The notes under the pieces were generated by a model, which did no database searches, was not told the origin of the DNA, and saw nothing but the letters and a program-made list of their open reading frames with translations. Below, one piece after another: positions 38,123-46,180 of a stretch of DNA of 64,000 bases. Both the position numbers and the translations under genes were made by a program. The stretch comes from Billgrantia lactosivorans (lineage in GTDB: Bacteria > Pseudomonadota > Gammaproteobacteria > Pseudomonadales > Halomonadaceae): the NCBI RefSeq assembly GCF_003254665.1, contig NZ_QHGY01000002.1, positions 355,517 through 419,516 on the forward strand. Direction: 5' to 3'. Every line of letters starts with the position of its first letter. Within the stretch, counting starts at the first letter, position 1.

Positions 38123-39635
38123 GGGCGCGGCGCCACGAGCAAGGACCCGCCTGGAACGCGCCGACTGGCTGGCCGATGCGCTGGGCCTGGCGCTGGGGGA
38201 GCCGTCGAGCCAACCCTTGTCCAGCCGTCTCTATCACACCCTGCGCGAGTGGATCCAGGCGGGTCGGCTGACCAGCGGCCAGCGGCTGCCTTCCACCCGG
38301 CAGCTGGCCCGCGAGCTGGGTCTGGGGCGCAACACGCTGCTGGCCGCCTTCGATCAGCTGCTGGCCGAGGGGTTTCTTGCCACCCGCCATGGCGCGGGCA
38401 CCTTCGTTGCCGACCTGCCGTTCCATCACGTGCAGGCGCCCGCGACGGACGGTGTCGCTCCAGCCTCTCCCCCGCGCGCTGGTCCCCCGTGGCTCTCCTC
38501 ACGCGGCACGGCACTGCTCGCCTTCTGCCACTCGCGAGAGGGGCGCTACTCCGCCTTCGTTCCCGGCGTGCCCGCGCTGGATCGCTTCCCGCATGCCGAG
38601 TGGCAGCGGCTGCTGCGGCATCACCAGCGGCGCATGCCGTTGGACTGGCTCGACTACCAGGCCCAGGGGGGCGTGCCGGCACTGCGCGAGGCGCTGGCCG
38701 ACTACCTGTCGCTCGCCCGCTCGGTGCGCTGCCGCCCCGAACAGATCCTCATCGTGCAGGGCGCCCAGCAGGGCTTCGAGCTGATCGTGCGGCTGCTGAG
38801 CGACAGCGGCGACGGGGTATGGCTCGAAGAGCCGGGCTATCACGGCGCCCAGGCCTGCTTCATGGCGGCCGGTCTCGCCATGACGCCGGTGCCGGTGGAT
38901 GGCGAGGGCATGTGCATCGATGGCATGTCCGGTCCCCGGCAACCGCGGCTGATCTACGTCACGCCTTCGCATCAGTATCCCAGCGGGGCCACCATGAGCC
39001 TGGCCCGGCGCCTGGCACTGCTCGAGGTCGCCGAACGGCATGGCGCCTGGATCGTGGAAGACGACTACGACAGCGAGTTCCGCTACGCGGAGCGGCCCAT
39101 CGCCGCCCTCCAGGGCCTGGTGAACGACTCGCGGGTGATCTACGTCGGCACCTTCAGCAAGGTCATGTATCCCGGCCTGCGGCTGGGCTACCTGGTGCTG
39201 CCCGAGGCGCTGGTGGGGCCCTTCCGCCGTGCCAATGCCCGGCTTCATCGCGAAGGGCAGTACGCCGTGCAGGCCGCCGTGGCGGAATTCATCGCCCGCG
39301 GGCATTTCTCGCGCCATGTGCGGCGCATGCGCGACTGTTACCGCCGGCGTCAGGCGCTGCTGCGCAAGGCGTTGGCGCCGGCGCGGGGCCTGCGGCTATC
39401 CGACGGGCAGGCCGGGATGCACCTGGTCGCCTGGCTCGACGAGCCCGAGCACGAACGCATCCTGGTCGAGAACGCCGCGGCGCAGGGGATCTTGCTGTCC
39501 CCATTGTCGAGTTACTATCTCAACGCCCCCGGCCGGCCCGGCCTGGTACTGGGCTATGCCGGTACCGTCGAGGCCGAGATCGAAAGGGCAGGCCACTGGC
39601 TGGCTCAGGCGTGGTGTGAATTGGCAGACGCCTAG
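38106..39635 (+). CDS. MocR/PdxR-family regulator (GntR domain fused to aminotransferase-like domain)
   Basis: A 509-residue fusion. The N-terminal GntR winged helix (about residues 35-105) has LYHTLREWIQAGRLTSGQRL and RQLARELGLGRNTLLAAFDQ. The aminotransferase fold follows, with PSHQYPSGATMSLARRLALL, IVEDDYDSEFRYAERP, and the PLP-binding Lys in VGTFSKVMYPGLRLGYLVLP. MocR proteins sense PLP or an amino-acid adduct and control vitamin B6, GABA, taurine or transport genes. The target here is not evident, since no pdx gene adjoins. The start ATG lies inside the end of the cyclase gene. Confidence 0.88.
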   Translation: MNRVAEGAAPRARTRLERADWLADALGLALGEPSSQPLSSRLYHTLREWIQAGRLTSGQRLPSTRQLARELGLGRNTLLAAFDQLLAEGFLATRHGAGTFVADLPFHHVQAPATDGVAPASPPRAGPPWLSSRGTALLAFCHSREGRYSAFVPGVPALDRFPHAEWQRLLRHHQRRMPLDWLDYQAQGGVPALREALADYLSLARSVRCRPEQILIVQGAQQGFELIVRLLSDSGDGVWLEEPGYHGAQACFMAAGLAMTPVPVDGEGMCIDGMSGPRQPRLIYVTPSHQYPSGATMSLARRLALLEVAERHGAWIVEDDYDSEFRYAERPIAALQGLVNDSRVIYVGTFSKVMYPGLRLGYLVLPEALVGPFRRANARLHREGQYAVQAAVAEFIARGHFSRHVRRMRDCYRRRQALLRKALAPARGLRLSDGQAGMHLVAWLDEPEHERILVENAAAQGILLSPLSSYYLNAPGRPGLVLGYAGTVEAEIERAGHWLAQAWCELADA

Positions 39636-39639
39636 TCGT

Positions 39640-40392
39640 TCAGCGGTACGTCTGCGTCAGCGCCGACAGTGAGCTTATCTGTCTGCCCTCTCCATCGAAG
39701 TTTTCCGGCGCAAGCCAGCGCTCCAGGCATGACTCGACGGAAGGCCACTCGCCGTCCAGCAGGGAAAACCAGGCGGTGTCGCGACTGTGTCCTTTCTCCA
39801 CCCGGTGCTGACGGAACACTCCCTCGAAGCGAAAGCCCAGCCGCTCGGCGGCACGCCGCGAGGCGGCATTGAGCGCATTGCACTTCCACTCGTAGCGCCG
39901 GTAGCCCAGCGCGAAGGCGTGGCGCATCAGCAGCAGCATGGCTTCGGTGGCCGCCGGCGTGCGCCGTAGCGCTGGGGTGAAGTGGATGTGGCCGACCTCG
40001 ATGCTGCCGTGCTCCGGCACGATATTGAGGTAGCTGGCCAGTCCCAGGGCACGATCGGAGTCCACCTCGACGATGGCGTAGAAGAGGGGATCCTCGCTGC
40101 GCGCCCGTTCGGCCAGCCAGATACGGCACTGCCCGGCATCGGTGAACGGCATGCCGCCGGAGTAGGTCCAGCGTGCCGCCGGGCCATCGTGCAAGCCCTC
40201 GCCCGGCATCATGAAGGCGGCGTGCAGCGAATCGGCATGGCGTTCGGCCGCGAGCGGTTCGAGGCGAACCCTGCGGCCCAGCAGCGGTATTCGATCCGGC
40301 CGGCGTGTCGGCTGCCAGTCGGACATGGCGGCGCCGACCGGTTGGCCAAAGTCGTTGTGGCTCATGTTGTGGCTCACGTCGGCCAGGGTCAT
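39640..40392 (-). CDS. GNAT-family N-acetyltransferase (RimJ/RimL-like)
   Basis: A 250-residue acetyltransferase starting at 40392, where its ATG overlaps the paiB stop (ATGA). Key blocks are RIPLLGRRVRLEPLAAERHA at the start of the domain, YAIVEVDSDRALGLASYLNI, EVGHIHFTPALRRTPAATEA (acetyl-CoA loop region), and YEWKCNALNAASRRAAERLG followed by GFRFEGVFRQH. These are the standard Acetyltransf_3 motifs of RimJ/RimL-like enzymes. The acceptor amine is unknown. Third gene of an operon with paiB and a second GNAT. It ends four bases from the convergent MocR gene. Confidence 0.85.
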   Translation of the reverse strand: MTLADVSHNMSHNDFGQPVGAAMSDWQPTRRPDRIPLLGRRVRLEPLAAERHADSLHAAFMMPGEGLHDGPAARWTYSGGMPFTDAGQCRIWLAERARSEDPLFYAIVEVDSDRALGLASYLNIVPEHGSIEVGHIHFTPALRRTPAATEAMLLLMRHAFALGYRRYEWKCNALNAASRRAAERLGFRFEGVFRQHRVEKGHSRDTAWFSLLDGEWPSVESCLERWLAPENFDGEGRQISSLSALTQTYR

Positions 40393-41000
40393 GACATGCC
40401 CTCCTCATTGGCCAGTTGTTGCATGTAACGCCACAACTGGCGTGCCTGCGGGTCGCGGCTCTCGGCCAGGGCTGCCTCGACGCCGGCCTGGTCAGCCTCA
40501 GAGCGCTGACGGCCTAGCTTGGCCTTGCCCACCAGCGTCTCGATGGGCAGGCGAAAGCCGACCACGCCGGTCTGCATCTTCTCCAGGTAGCCTGGCTCAC
40601 GGGACAGCGAATCGAGCAAGGCGGGCTCAAAGTGAGCCAGGCTGCGATCGAGCAGTTCACGCGTGGCCTCTGTCCCCAGCAATTCGAGGGTACCCGTGGC
40701 GTGTACGGCCAGGTAGTTCCAGGTGGGCACGGCTGGCTGACTGGCGTACCAGGCCGGTGAGACATAGGCATGGGGGCCGCTGAAGATCGCCAGCGCCCGA
40801 TTGCCATCGAGCGTTCGCCAGTGCGGGTTGGCTCGGGCGAAGTGGCCGTAGAGCGTGCCCTGCTCGCCTTCGCTGCGTTCCAGCAACAGGGGCAGGTGGG
40901 TGGCCTGCAGGTCGGCGCCGACCAGGACGGCGAAGCCGTGGCGCTCGATCAATTCCCAGGCCTGATTGCGCCCGAGCTGCATTGAAGGGGGAGCGTACAT
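40389..41000 (-). CDS. paiB: PaiB-type FMN-binding regulator/protease-inhibition protein
   Basis: A 203-residue protein starting MYAPPSMQLGRNQAWELIE at 41000, behind GGAGG. The split-barrel flavin-binding core is visible: FAVLVGADLQATHLPLLLE, GTLYGHFARANPHWR, FSGPHAYVSPAWYAS, PTWNYLAVHATGTLELL, and VVGFRLPIETLVGKAKLGRQ. This is the full PaiB pattern. In Bacillus subtilis paiB forms an operon with the acetyltransferase paiA and affects sporulation and protease genes. Here it is flanked by acetyltransferase genes on both sides, which echoes that pairing. The actual role in this organism is unknown. Confidence 0.88.
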   Translation of the reverse strand: MYAPPSMQLGRNQAWELIERHGFAVLVGADLQATHLPLLLERSEGEQGTLYGHFARANPHWRTLDGNRALAIFSGPHAYVSPAWYASQPAVPTWNYLAVHATGTLELLGTEATRELLDRSLAHFEPALLDSLSREPGYLEKMQTGVVGFRLPIETLVGKAKLGRQRSEADQAGVEAALAESRDPQARQLWRYMQQLANEEGMS

Positions 41001-41012
41001 GGTGCCTCCGGG

Positions 41013-41477
41013 TCAGCCTTGGTTCGCTTGCGTGGCGAACAGTAGTCCGTAGTGGTAGAAGGTGGTGTCGCGCTGCCAGCCGAGCGATTCGTAGAGTGCC
41101 TGGGCGGTGCGATTGGTGATTTCGGTGGCGAGCTTGAGGTGAGCAACGCCATGGCTTTCGGCCAGTTCCCTGGCGGCTTGCATCAGGGCGCGGCCGACAC
41201 CGCTGCGGCGCGCCTCGGGCGAGACGAACAGATCGTTGAGCAGCCACAGCGGTGCCAGGCGGACGGTGGAGAGCAGCGGATAGAGCTGAACGAAGCCCTG
41301 CAATTCTCCTTGCGGCCCTTCATGCACCAGGAGATGCGAGTCGCCGCGCGACAGGCGTGCCTGCAGGAAGCGCCGGGCGCCTTCGAGATTTGGCTCCTGG
41401 CGATAAAATTGACGGTAGCCATCGAGCAGCGCGCTGAGCGGCTCCAGGTCGTCGAGGGTGGCAGGGCGTACGGGCAT
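41013..41477 (-). CDS. GNAT-family N-acetyltransferase
   Basis: A 154-residue acetyltransferase starting MPVRPATLDDLEPLSALLDG at 41477 with GAGG upstream. A GTG three codons earlier is an alternative. The acetyl-CoA signature LNDLFVSPEARRSGVGRALM at about residues 82-101 is clear (R-x-x-G-x-G/A). It is followed by A-R-E-L-A, LKLATEITNRTAQALYESLG, and a C-terminal Y-H-Y strand. The arrangement L-N-D-L-F-V and 'FYRQEP' near residue 27 fits small polyamine/amine acetyltransferases. Twelve bases separate it from paiB, so the three genes form one operon. Confidence 0.85.
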   Translation of the reverse strand: MPVRPATLDDLEPLSALLDGYRQFYRQEPNLEGARRFLQARLSRGDSHLLVHEGPQGELQGFVQLYPLLSTVRLAPLWLLNDLFVSPEARRSGVGRALMQAARELAESHGVAHLKLATEITNRTAQALYESLGWQRDTTFYHYGLLFATQANQG

Positions 41478-41635
41478 GGCGGGCACCTCGCGTTGGCGGT
41501 AGGGGGCATCCCAGTGTGAAGCGAGGATGGTTCCTTGCTAAGAGCCATTTCGAGGATGTTTTGGAGAGCCACTTTTTCTGCCATTCAGGTCCGAAAACCG
41601 GCAGACGATGGCTGCGCCCAGGCTAGAATGGAGCC

Positions 41636-42607
41636 ATGGACCTCTCGACCGAAACCAACCGCGCCAATGATGCGACTCGAATGACCGAGTCGATGTTGCG
41701 CTTGTCTTACCGGCCACCCTATGACTGGCACGCGGTGCTGGCCTTCCTGGCCCGGCGGACGATCCCGGGGCTCGAGCGCATCGACAGCGAGGGGTATCAC
41801 CGAATCTTCCGTCTGGGCGGAGCGCTAGGTCGCGTCACGGTGCGCCACGCGCCTGAAGAGAATGCGCTGCGGGCGTCGGTCCGGCTCTCTTCGCGTGAGG
41901 CCCTCCCGGAGATGGGCGAACGACTGCGGCGGCTCTTCGATCTCGAGGCCGATCCTGTGGCAATAGGCCGTAAGCTCAGTCGCGACGCCACGCTGGCGCC
42001 GCTGGTTGCGCAGCGCCCGGGGCTTCGCGTGCCGGGAGGATGGGATCCGTTCGAGGTCGCCGTGCGCGCCATCCTCGGTCAGCAGGTCAGCGTCGATGCG
42101 GCCACGCGGCTGGCCGCCAGGCTGGTCGAACGGCTGGGTGAGCGCGTGTCAGGCCAGGAGGACACCGGCCTGGAGCGGCTATTCCCTGCGCCCGAGCGGT
42201 TCACTTTCGATGAGATCAAGGCGCTCGGCATGCCCGGCGCACGCGCCACCGCCCTGGTAGCGCTGGCGACTGCCTACCGCGAGCAGCCACGGTTGTTCGA
42301 ACGGCGCCAGGATCTCGACGAGACCGTGGCACACCTGTGCGCCCTGCCAGGTATCGGCGAGTGGACGGCGCACTACATCGCCATGCGCGGCCTGCAGGAG
42401 AGTGACGCCTTCCTGCCGAGAGACGTGGCGCTGCAGCGGGCGCTGGCAGAGCAGGGCCGGCGCCCCACGCCGCGCGAACTGCTGGCGCGCGCCGAGGCCT
42501 GGCGGCCCTGGCGTGCCTATGCCGTGATGCACCTGTGGCATGCCGATGCGGCCACCACGACGGCAGCAAAACCGCAACGGGAGAAACGCGATGCGGCTCT
42601 GGCTTGA
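41636..42607 (+). CDS. alkA: DNA-3-methyladenine glycosylase II (AlkA family)
   Basis: A 323-residue glycosylase. The N-terminal AlkA_N-like domain spans about residues 20-110 (RLSYRPPYDWHAVLAFLARR at its start). The HhH-GPD domain has PFEVAVRAILGQQVSVDAAT, the helix-hairpin-helix LCALPGIGEWTAHYIAMRGL, and the catalytic Asp in DAFLPRD. It removes alkylated bases, leaving abasic sites for endonuclease IV. The start ATG has GGAG just before it. The 3' end overlaps ogt by 17 bases, giving a compact alkylation-repair operon. Some related genes are ada-regulated, but no Ada box was identified here. Confidence 0.88.
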   Translation: MDLSTETNRANDATRMTESMLRLSYRPPYDWHAVLAFLARRTIPGLERIDSEGYHRIFRLGGALGRVTVRHAPEENALRASVRLSSREALPEMGERLRRLFDLEADPVAIGRKLSRDATLAPLVAQRPGLRVPGGWDPFEVAVRAILGQQVSVDAATRLAARLVERLGERVSGQEDTGLERLFPAPERFTFDEIKALGMPGARATALVALATAYREQPRLFERRQDLDETVAHLCALPGIGEWTAHYIAMRGLQESDAFLPRDVALQRALAEQGRRPTPRELLARAEAWRPWRAYAVMHLWHADAATTTAAKPQREKRDAALA

Positions 42608-43118
42608 TCGACTGCCGTCCCCCGTGGGCGAGCTGAGGCTGGTCGGCGACGACCAAGGGGCACTGCGCGCGCTGGAATTCGACAGCCACGATGAACGGCT
42701 GCATCGTCTGCTGGGGCGCCACTATCGGCATTACGAGCTCGTCGAAGGGGCGGCGCCCGAAGCCATCCGCCAGGCGCTGGAGGCCTACTTCGACGGCGAT
42801 CCGTCCCATCTCGATGGGCTGCCGGTGGCCACTGGCGGCACCGAGTTCCAGCGCGCGGTATGGCAGGCACTGCGACGGATTCCGGCCGGCACCACGATCA
42901 GCTACGGCGAGCTGGCGGCCAGAATAGGGCGGCCTGGTGCCAGTCGCGCCGTGGGCCTGGCCAACGGCTCCAATCCGGTGGCCATCGTGGTGCCCTGCCA
43001 CCGAGTGATCGGGGCCAATGGCACCCTGACCGGCTATGGCGGCGGGCTGCCGCGCAAGCGTTGGCTGGTGGAGCACGAGCGGCGCCATTTGCAGGGAGAC
43101 CTGTTCACCCTCGCCTAG
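42591..43118 (+). CDS. ogt: Methylated-DNA--[protein]-cysteine S-methyltransferase
   Basis: A 175-residue single-domain suicide methyltransferase starting MRLWLDRLPSPVGELRLVGD at 42591 with GGGAG upstream. The catalytic domain has TEFQRAVWQALRRIPAGTTI, SYGELAARIGRPGASRAVGL and VAIVVPCHRVIGANGTLTGY, where Cys of PCHRV accepts the methyl group from O6-methylguanine or O4-methylthymine. Unlike the Ada encoded at 25.3 kb, it lacks regulatory domains and would provide constitutive repair. Its start lies within the end of alkA, implying translational coupling. Confidence 0.92.
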   Translation: MRLWLDRLPSPVGELRLVGDDQGALRALEFDSHDERLHRLLGRHYRHYELVEGAAPEAIRQALEAYFDGDPSHLDGLPVATGGTEFQRAVWQALRRIPAGTTISYGELAARIGRPGASRAVGLANGSNPVAIVVPCHRVIGANGTLTGYGGGLPRKRWLVEHERRHLQGDLFTLA

Positions 43119-43131
43119 CGACAGGGGCTGG

Positions 43132-43623
43132 TCAGTCTCCTTCGGACAATCCCTCCAGCAGCTTGCCGAGCAGCCTGCTCAGCGTTCGCTGCTCCTCGCG
43201 GCTGAGGGCGCCGAGCATCCCGGCTTCGTTTTCCACGTGGCGGGGAACCATTCGGTTCATCAGCGCCAGGCCCTCCTCGGTCAGCGACACCAGCGTGCCA
43301 CGTCGATCCTCGGGATTCGGCGAGCGTACGATCAGGCCCGCCTTCTCCAGTCGATCGAGCCGGCTGGTCATGCCCCCCGACGAGACCATCAGCGTCTCGA
43401 ACAGCTGCGTCGGCCCCAGACGGTAAGGGGCGCCCGAGCGGCGTAGCGTCGCCAGCACGTCGAACTCGCCCGCCTGGAGGCCGTACTCCTTGAAAAAGGC
43501 CTGGAGGCGCTCCTGGGCGAGCTGTTGGGTGGTCTTCAGATAGCCCACTACTTCCATCGGCAGGAGGTCGAGCTCGGGCATCTCCTGTTGCCATTGAGCA
43601 ATGGCGTGCTTGACACGGTTCAT
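43132..43623 (-). CDS. MarR-family transcriptional regulator
   Basis: A 163-residue regulator starting MNRVKHAIAQWQQEMPELDL at 43623. The frame is open far upstream but that part lies under the divergent transporter. The winged helix (about residues 45-120) has LQAGEFDVLATLRRSGAPYR, LGPTQLFETLMVSSGGMTSR, LDRLEKAGLIVRSPNPEDRR, and GTLVSLTEEG (the D-R-R wing). It is divergent from an EamA-type transporter across 70 bases and probably represses it until a phenolic or similar ligand binds (inference). The end is 13 bases from the convergent ogt stop. Confidence 0.88.
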   Translation of the reverse strand: MNRVKHAIAQWQQEMPELDLLPMEVVGYLKTTQQLAQERLQAFFKEYGLQAGEFDVLATLRRSGAPYRLGPTQLFETLMVSSGGMTSRLDRLEKAGLIVRSPNPEDRRGTLVSLTEEGLALMNRMVPRHVENEAGMLGALSREEQRTLSRLLGKLLEGLSEGD

Positions 43624-43693
43624 AGGCGCATTTATCTTTCCATCAAGATACTTTGTGTCGAGAATCTTTTCCCGCACTGAACAGGAGCCGATC

Positions 43694-44632
43694 ATGACCA
43701 ACTCAACCAAGTCACGCAACCGCACCGGCTGGTACGCCCTGGGTTGCCTGCTGCTGGTCGGCAGCCTGCTGGCCCTGTCGCTGGCCGTGGCCAAGCTCGC
43801 CGACGGTGCCGGTGCTCCGCGCCTGAGCTTTCTCATGGTGGCCGTTTTCGTTGCCGGCGTGCTGCTCCTGGCGCTCGCCGCCCTGCAGCGCCAGCCGATG
43901 AAGCTCGACCGCCGCATCGTCGAGTATGCCTTGGTCTCGGGCGCCCTTTTCGCGCTGCCCAATGCGCTGGGGTTTCTGGCGGTGCGCCACGTGGGGGCGG
44001 GATTCGTCTCGCTCAGCTTTGCCTTCCCGATCCTCGTCACCTGGGTGCTGGCGGTGGGGCTCGGCATGGAGCGCATCAGAGCGCTGCGGCTTTCCGGCGT
44101 GCTGCTGGGTCTGGCGGGCGGGGTGTTGCTGGCGTGGGCCAAGGCGGGTGGCATGCAGGGGGCCCAGGGCTGGGTGGCTCTGGTGCTGACGATTCCGCTG
44201 ATCATCGCGCTGGGCAACATCTATCGCACCCTGCGCTGGCCCGACGAGGCGGAGCCGATCTACCTCGCTGCATTGATGCTGCTGGGGGGCGCCCTGGCGC
44301 TAGCCCCCTTCGTGCTGGCGTTCGAGGCGCAGCAGTTCGGCCGGTTGGTCGGCTCGACAGGGGTGCTCAGCCTGCTGCTCGCCGAGGTTGCCGTCTTCAC
44401 CGTGCTCTACGTCTTCTACTTCGTGCTGCAGAAAATTGCCGGCCCCGTCTATCTCAGCCAGATCGGCATGGTGGCGGCCCTGGTCGGCACGCTGATCGCC
44501 GTCTCGTTGCTGGGCGAGGCGGTACCGCCCTACCTGGGCCTGGCGGGGGGGCTGGTGATCCTCGGTGCGGCTCTTTTCCACCGCGGCGCTGCGCGCCGTG
44601 ACACGACTCCGCCTGCCACGGCGGAAGCCTGA
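43694..44632 (+). CDS. EamA-family (DMT superfamily) transporter
   Basis: A 312-residue inner-membrane protein with about ten hydrophobic helices in two repeated halves, the EamA layout. The start ATG at 43694 has CAGGAG upstream; a longer frame to 43601 overlaps the MarR gene and is unlikely. Typical positions include FLAVRHVGAGFVSLSFAFP in the first half and YLSQIGMVAALVGTLIAVSL, LLGEAVPPYLGLAGGLVILG in the second. Members export metabolites or drugs. Regulation by the divergent MarR gene is likely. A nitroreductase follows 15 bases downstream, probably in the same transcript. Confidence 0.85.
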   Translation: MTNSTKSRNRTGWYALGCLLLVGSLLALSLAVAKLADGAGAPRLSFLMVAVFVAGVLLLALAALQRQPMKLDRRIVEYALVSGALFALPNALGFLAVRHVGAGFVSLSFAFPILVTWVLAVGLGMERIRALRLSGVLLGLAGGVLLAWAKAGGMQGAQGWVALVLTIPLIIALGNIYRTLRWPDEAEPIYLAALMLLGGALALAPFVLAFEAQQFGRLVGSTGVLSLLLAEVAVFTVLYVFYFVLQKIAGPVYLSQIGMVAALVGTLIAVSLLGEAVPPYLGLAGGLVILGAALFHRGAARRDTTPPATAEA

Positions 44633-44647
44633 CCACAGGAGAATCTC

Positions 44648-45289
44648 ATGTCCCTCATGGAAGCCCTGCACTGGCGCTACGCGGCCAAGCGCATGAATGG
44701 AGAAGAAGTGCCACAGGCCACGCTCGATACCATCCTCGAGGCAGCGAGTTTGGCGCCGTCGTCCTACGGCCTTCAGCCCTACAGTGTGCTGGTGGTGGAA
44801 GACCCGACGCTGCGCGAGCGGATTCGGCATGCTGCGTGCGACCAGCCCCAGGTCAGCGAATGCTCCCACCTGCTGATCTTCGCCGCCTGGGCCGAAGTGG
44901 ACGGCCGGCACGTGGATGAGCTGGTGGCGTTGACCGCCGCGGCCCGCGGTATCGACCCGGAGGAACTGGAAGGGTATCGGCAGTCACTCCATGCCGCCGT
45001 TGCCGGCTTTGCCACCCCCGAGGCACGTCACCAATGGGCAGCGCGACAGGCCTATATCGCCCTGGGCACGGCCTTGACCGCCGCGGCAGCGGAACGGATC
45101 GACGCCTCACCGATGGAAGGGTTCGACCCGCCCGCCCTGGACGCCCTGCTGGGCCTCGAGCAGCAGGGCCTGCGTAGCGTGGTGCTGCTGGCGCTGGGCT
45201 ATCGCGATACGGCGCAAGATCGCCTGGCCGGGCAGGCCAAGGTGCGCTGGCCCAGGGAGCGCTTCGTGCTGGTATGGGACGGGGCCTAG
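44648..45289 (+). CDS. Nitroreductase-family NAD(P)H oxidoreductase
   Basis: A 213-residue FMN protein behind CAGGAGAATCTC. It begins MSLMEALHWRYAAKRMNGEE, with the family's R-x-x-x-K phosphate contact, then LEAASLAPSSYGLQPYSVLV (FMN loop), AARQAYIALGTALTAAAAER, and GLRSVVLLALGYRD near the end. The layout fits NfsB-type nitroreductases, which reduce quinones and nitroaromatics as dimers. Grouped with a MarR regulator and an exporter, it suggests a response unit against aromatic or electrophilic compounds (inference). Its stop overlaps the convergent cupin gene's stop by four bases. Confidence 0.87.
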   Translation: MSLMEALHWRYAAKRMNGEEVPQATLDTILEAASLAPSSYGLQPYSVLVVEDPTLRERIRHAACDQPQVSECSHLLIFAAWAEVDGRHVDELVALTAAARGIDPEELEGYRQSLHAAVAGFATPEARHQWAARQAYIALGTALTAAAAERIDASPMEGFDPPALDALLGLEQQGLRSVVLLALGYRDTAQDRLAGQAKVRWPRERFVLVWDGA

Positions 45290-45597
45290 ATGCTGCCTTC
45301 CTTCTCGACCACCAGTACCCGGGCTTCTCCCAGCGGGCAGGCGACATGTTCGGTGCCTACCGAGGCGAAGAAGATGTCGCCCACCTCCAGCAGTCGGGAA
45401 TGCTCGACGCCTGCGCTGCGGTAGCGCATCTCCACCTGGCCATCGAGCACCACGAAGACCTCTTCGCCGTCATTGACGTGCCAGCGGTAGGGCCGGTCGG
45501 TCCAGTGCAGGCGGGTGGTGATACCGTTCATGCTGGCGATGTCCTTGGCGCCCCAGGCGCGCTCGGCGGTGAAGTCCCGGCTACGGGTGATTTGCAT
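45286..45597 (-). CDS. Single-domain cupin protein
   Basis: A 103-residue cupin starting MQITRSRDFTAERAWGAKDI. Cupin motif 1 is around YRWHVNDGEEVFVVLDGQVE (His and Glu ligands). Motif 2 is around LEVGDIFFASVGTEHVACPL (His), and VLVVEKEGSI closes the barrel. One of the usual two motif-1 histidines is replaced, so metal binding may be weakened. Function is not assignable; similar small cupins are annotated as mannose-6-phosphate-isomerase-like. It is convergent with the nitroreductase gene. Confidence 0.75.
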   Translation of the reverse strand: MQITRSRDFTAERAWGAKDIASMNGITTRLHWTDRPYRWHVNDGEEVFVVLDGQVEMRYRSAGVEHSRLLEVGDIFFASVGTEHVACPLGEARVLVVEKEGSI

Positions 45598-45813
45598 GTT
45601 TATACCTGCCTTAAATTTTCATTCAGTACACCAAGGGCATGCGCATAAGCAACTCCTATTCACGAGTTAGTGAAGCGGCGATTCACGCGGTGGCCGAGGA
45701 GCTGGTGGCGGCCGGGTTGATCTAGGAGGGGCGTGTCGATTTCCAGGGCGCCCGCACGACTCAACAATGACGGCCAGTGAGCTAGTCTTGTCAACGACCC
45801 AGGAGAAACTGAC

Positions 45814-46173
45814 ATGCAATACATGCTGATGTGCTGTATCGACGAAGCGCTGTGGAACGGCCTGCCCGATGCCGAGCGCGATTCGGTCATGAACGACTAC
45901 AACGCCCTGATCCAGGAGATGGTCACCAGCGGCCACTACCGCGGCGGCGCCCGGCTGCAGTCGGTGGATTCGGCCACCACCCTGCGCGAGCAGAACGGCA
46001 AGGTGGTGACGCTGGACGGGCCCTTCGCCGAGAGTCGCGAGCAACTGGGTGGCTTTCACGTAGTGGAATGCCGCGACCTGGACGAGGCCCTGGGGCTGGC
46101 CCGACGCATCCCGCCGCTGCGGGTCGGCGGTTCGGTCGAGGTGCGACCGGTGGACCCCGCCTATCGACTGTGA
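45814..46173 (+). CDS. YCII-related (DGPF) protein, partner of ECF42 sigma factor
   Basis: A 119-residue protein behind CAGGAG. It contains the name-giving motif in [20 protein letters not shown] (DGPF), with [20 protein letters not shown] at the start and [10 protein letters not shown] near the end. YCII proteins have a dimeric alpha-beta barrel fold with a conserved His/Asp pair and unknown function in this subgroup. DGPF genes are the standard neighbours and targets of ECF42 sigma genes. The sigma factor gene begins seven bases after this stop, so the pair is complete. Confidence 0.88.
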   Translation: MQYMLMCCIDEALWNGLPDAERDSVMNDYNALIQEMVTSGHYRGGARLQSVDSATTLREQNGKVVTLDGPFAESREQLGGFHVVECRDLDEALGLARRIPPLRVGGSVEVRPVDPAYRL

Positions 46174-46180
46174 GGCCTCA

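Noticed and set aside
45639..45725. 29-codon open frame between the cupin and YCII genes
   Set aside because: Weak ribosome site, no recognisable motif and very short; more likely part of the intergenic region.
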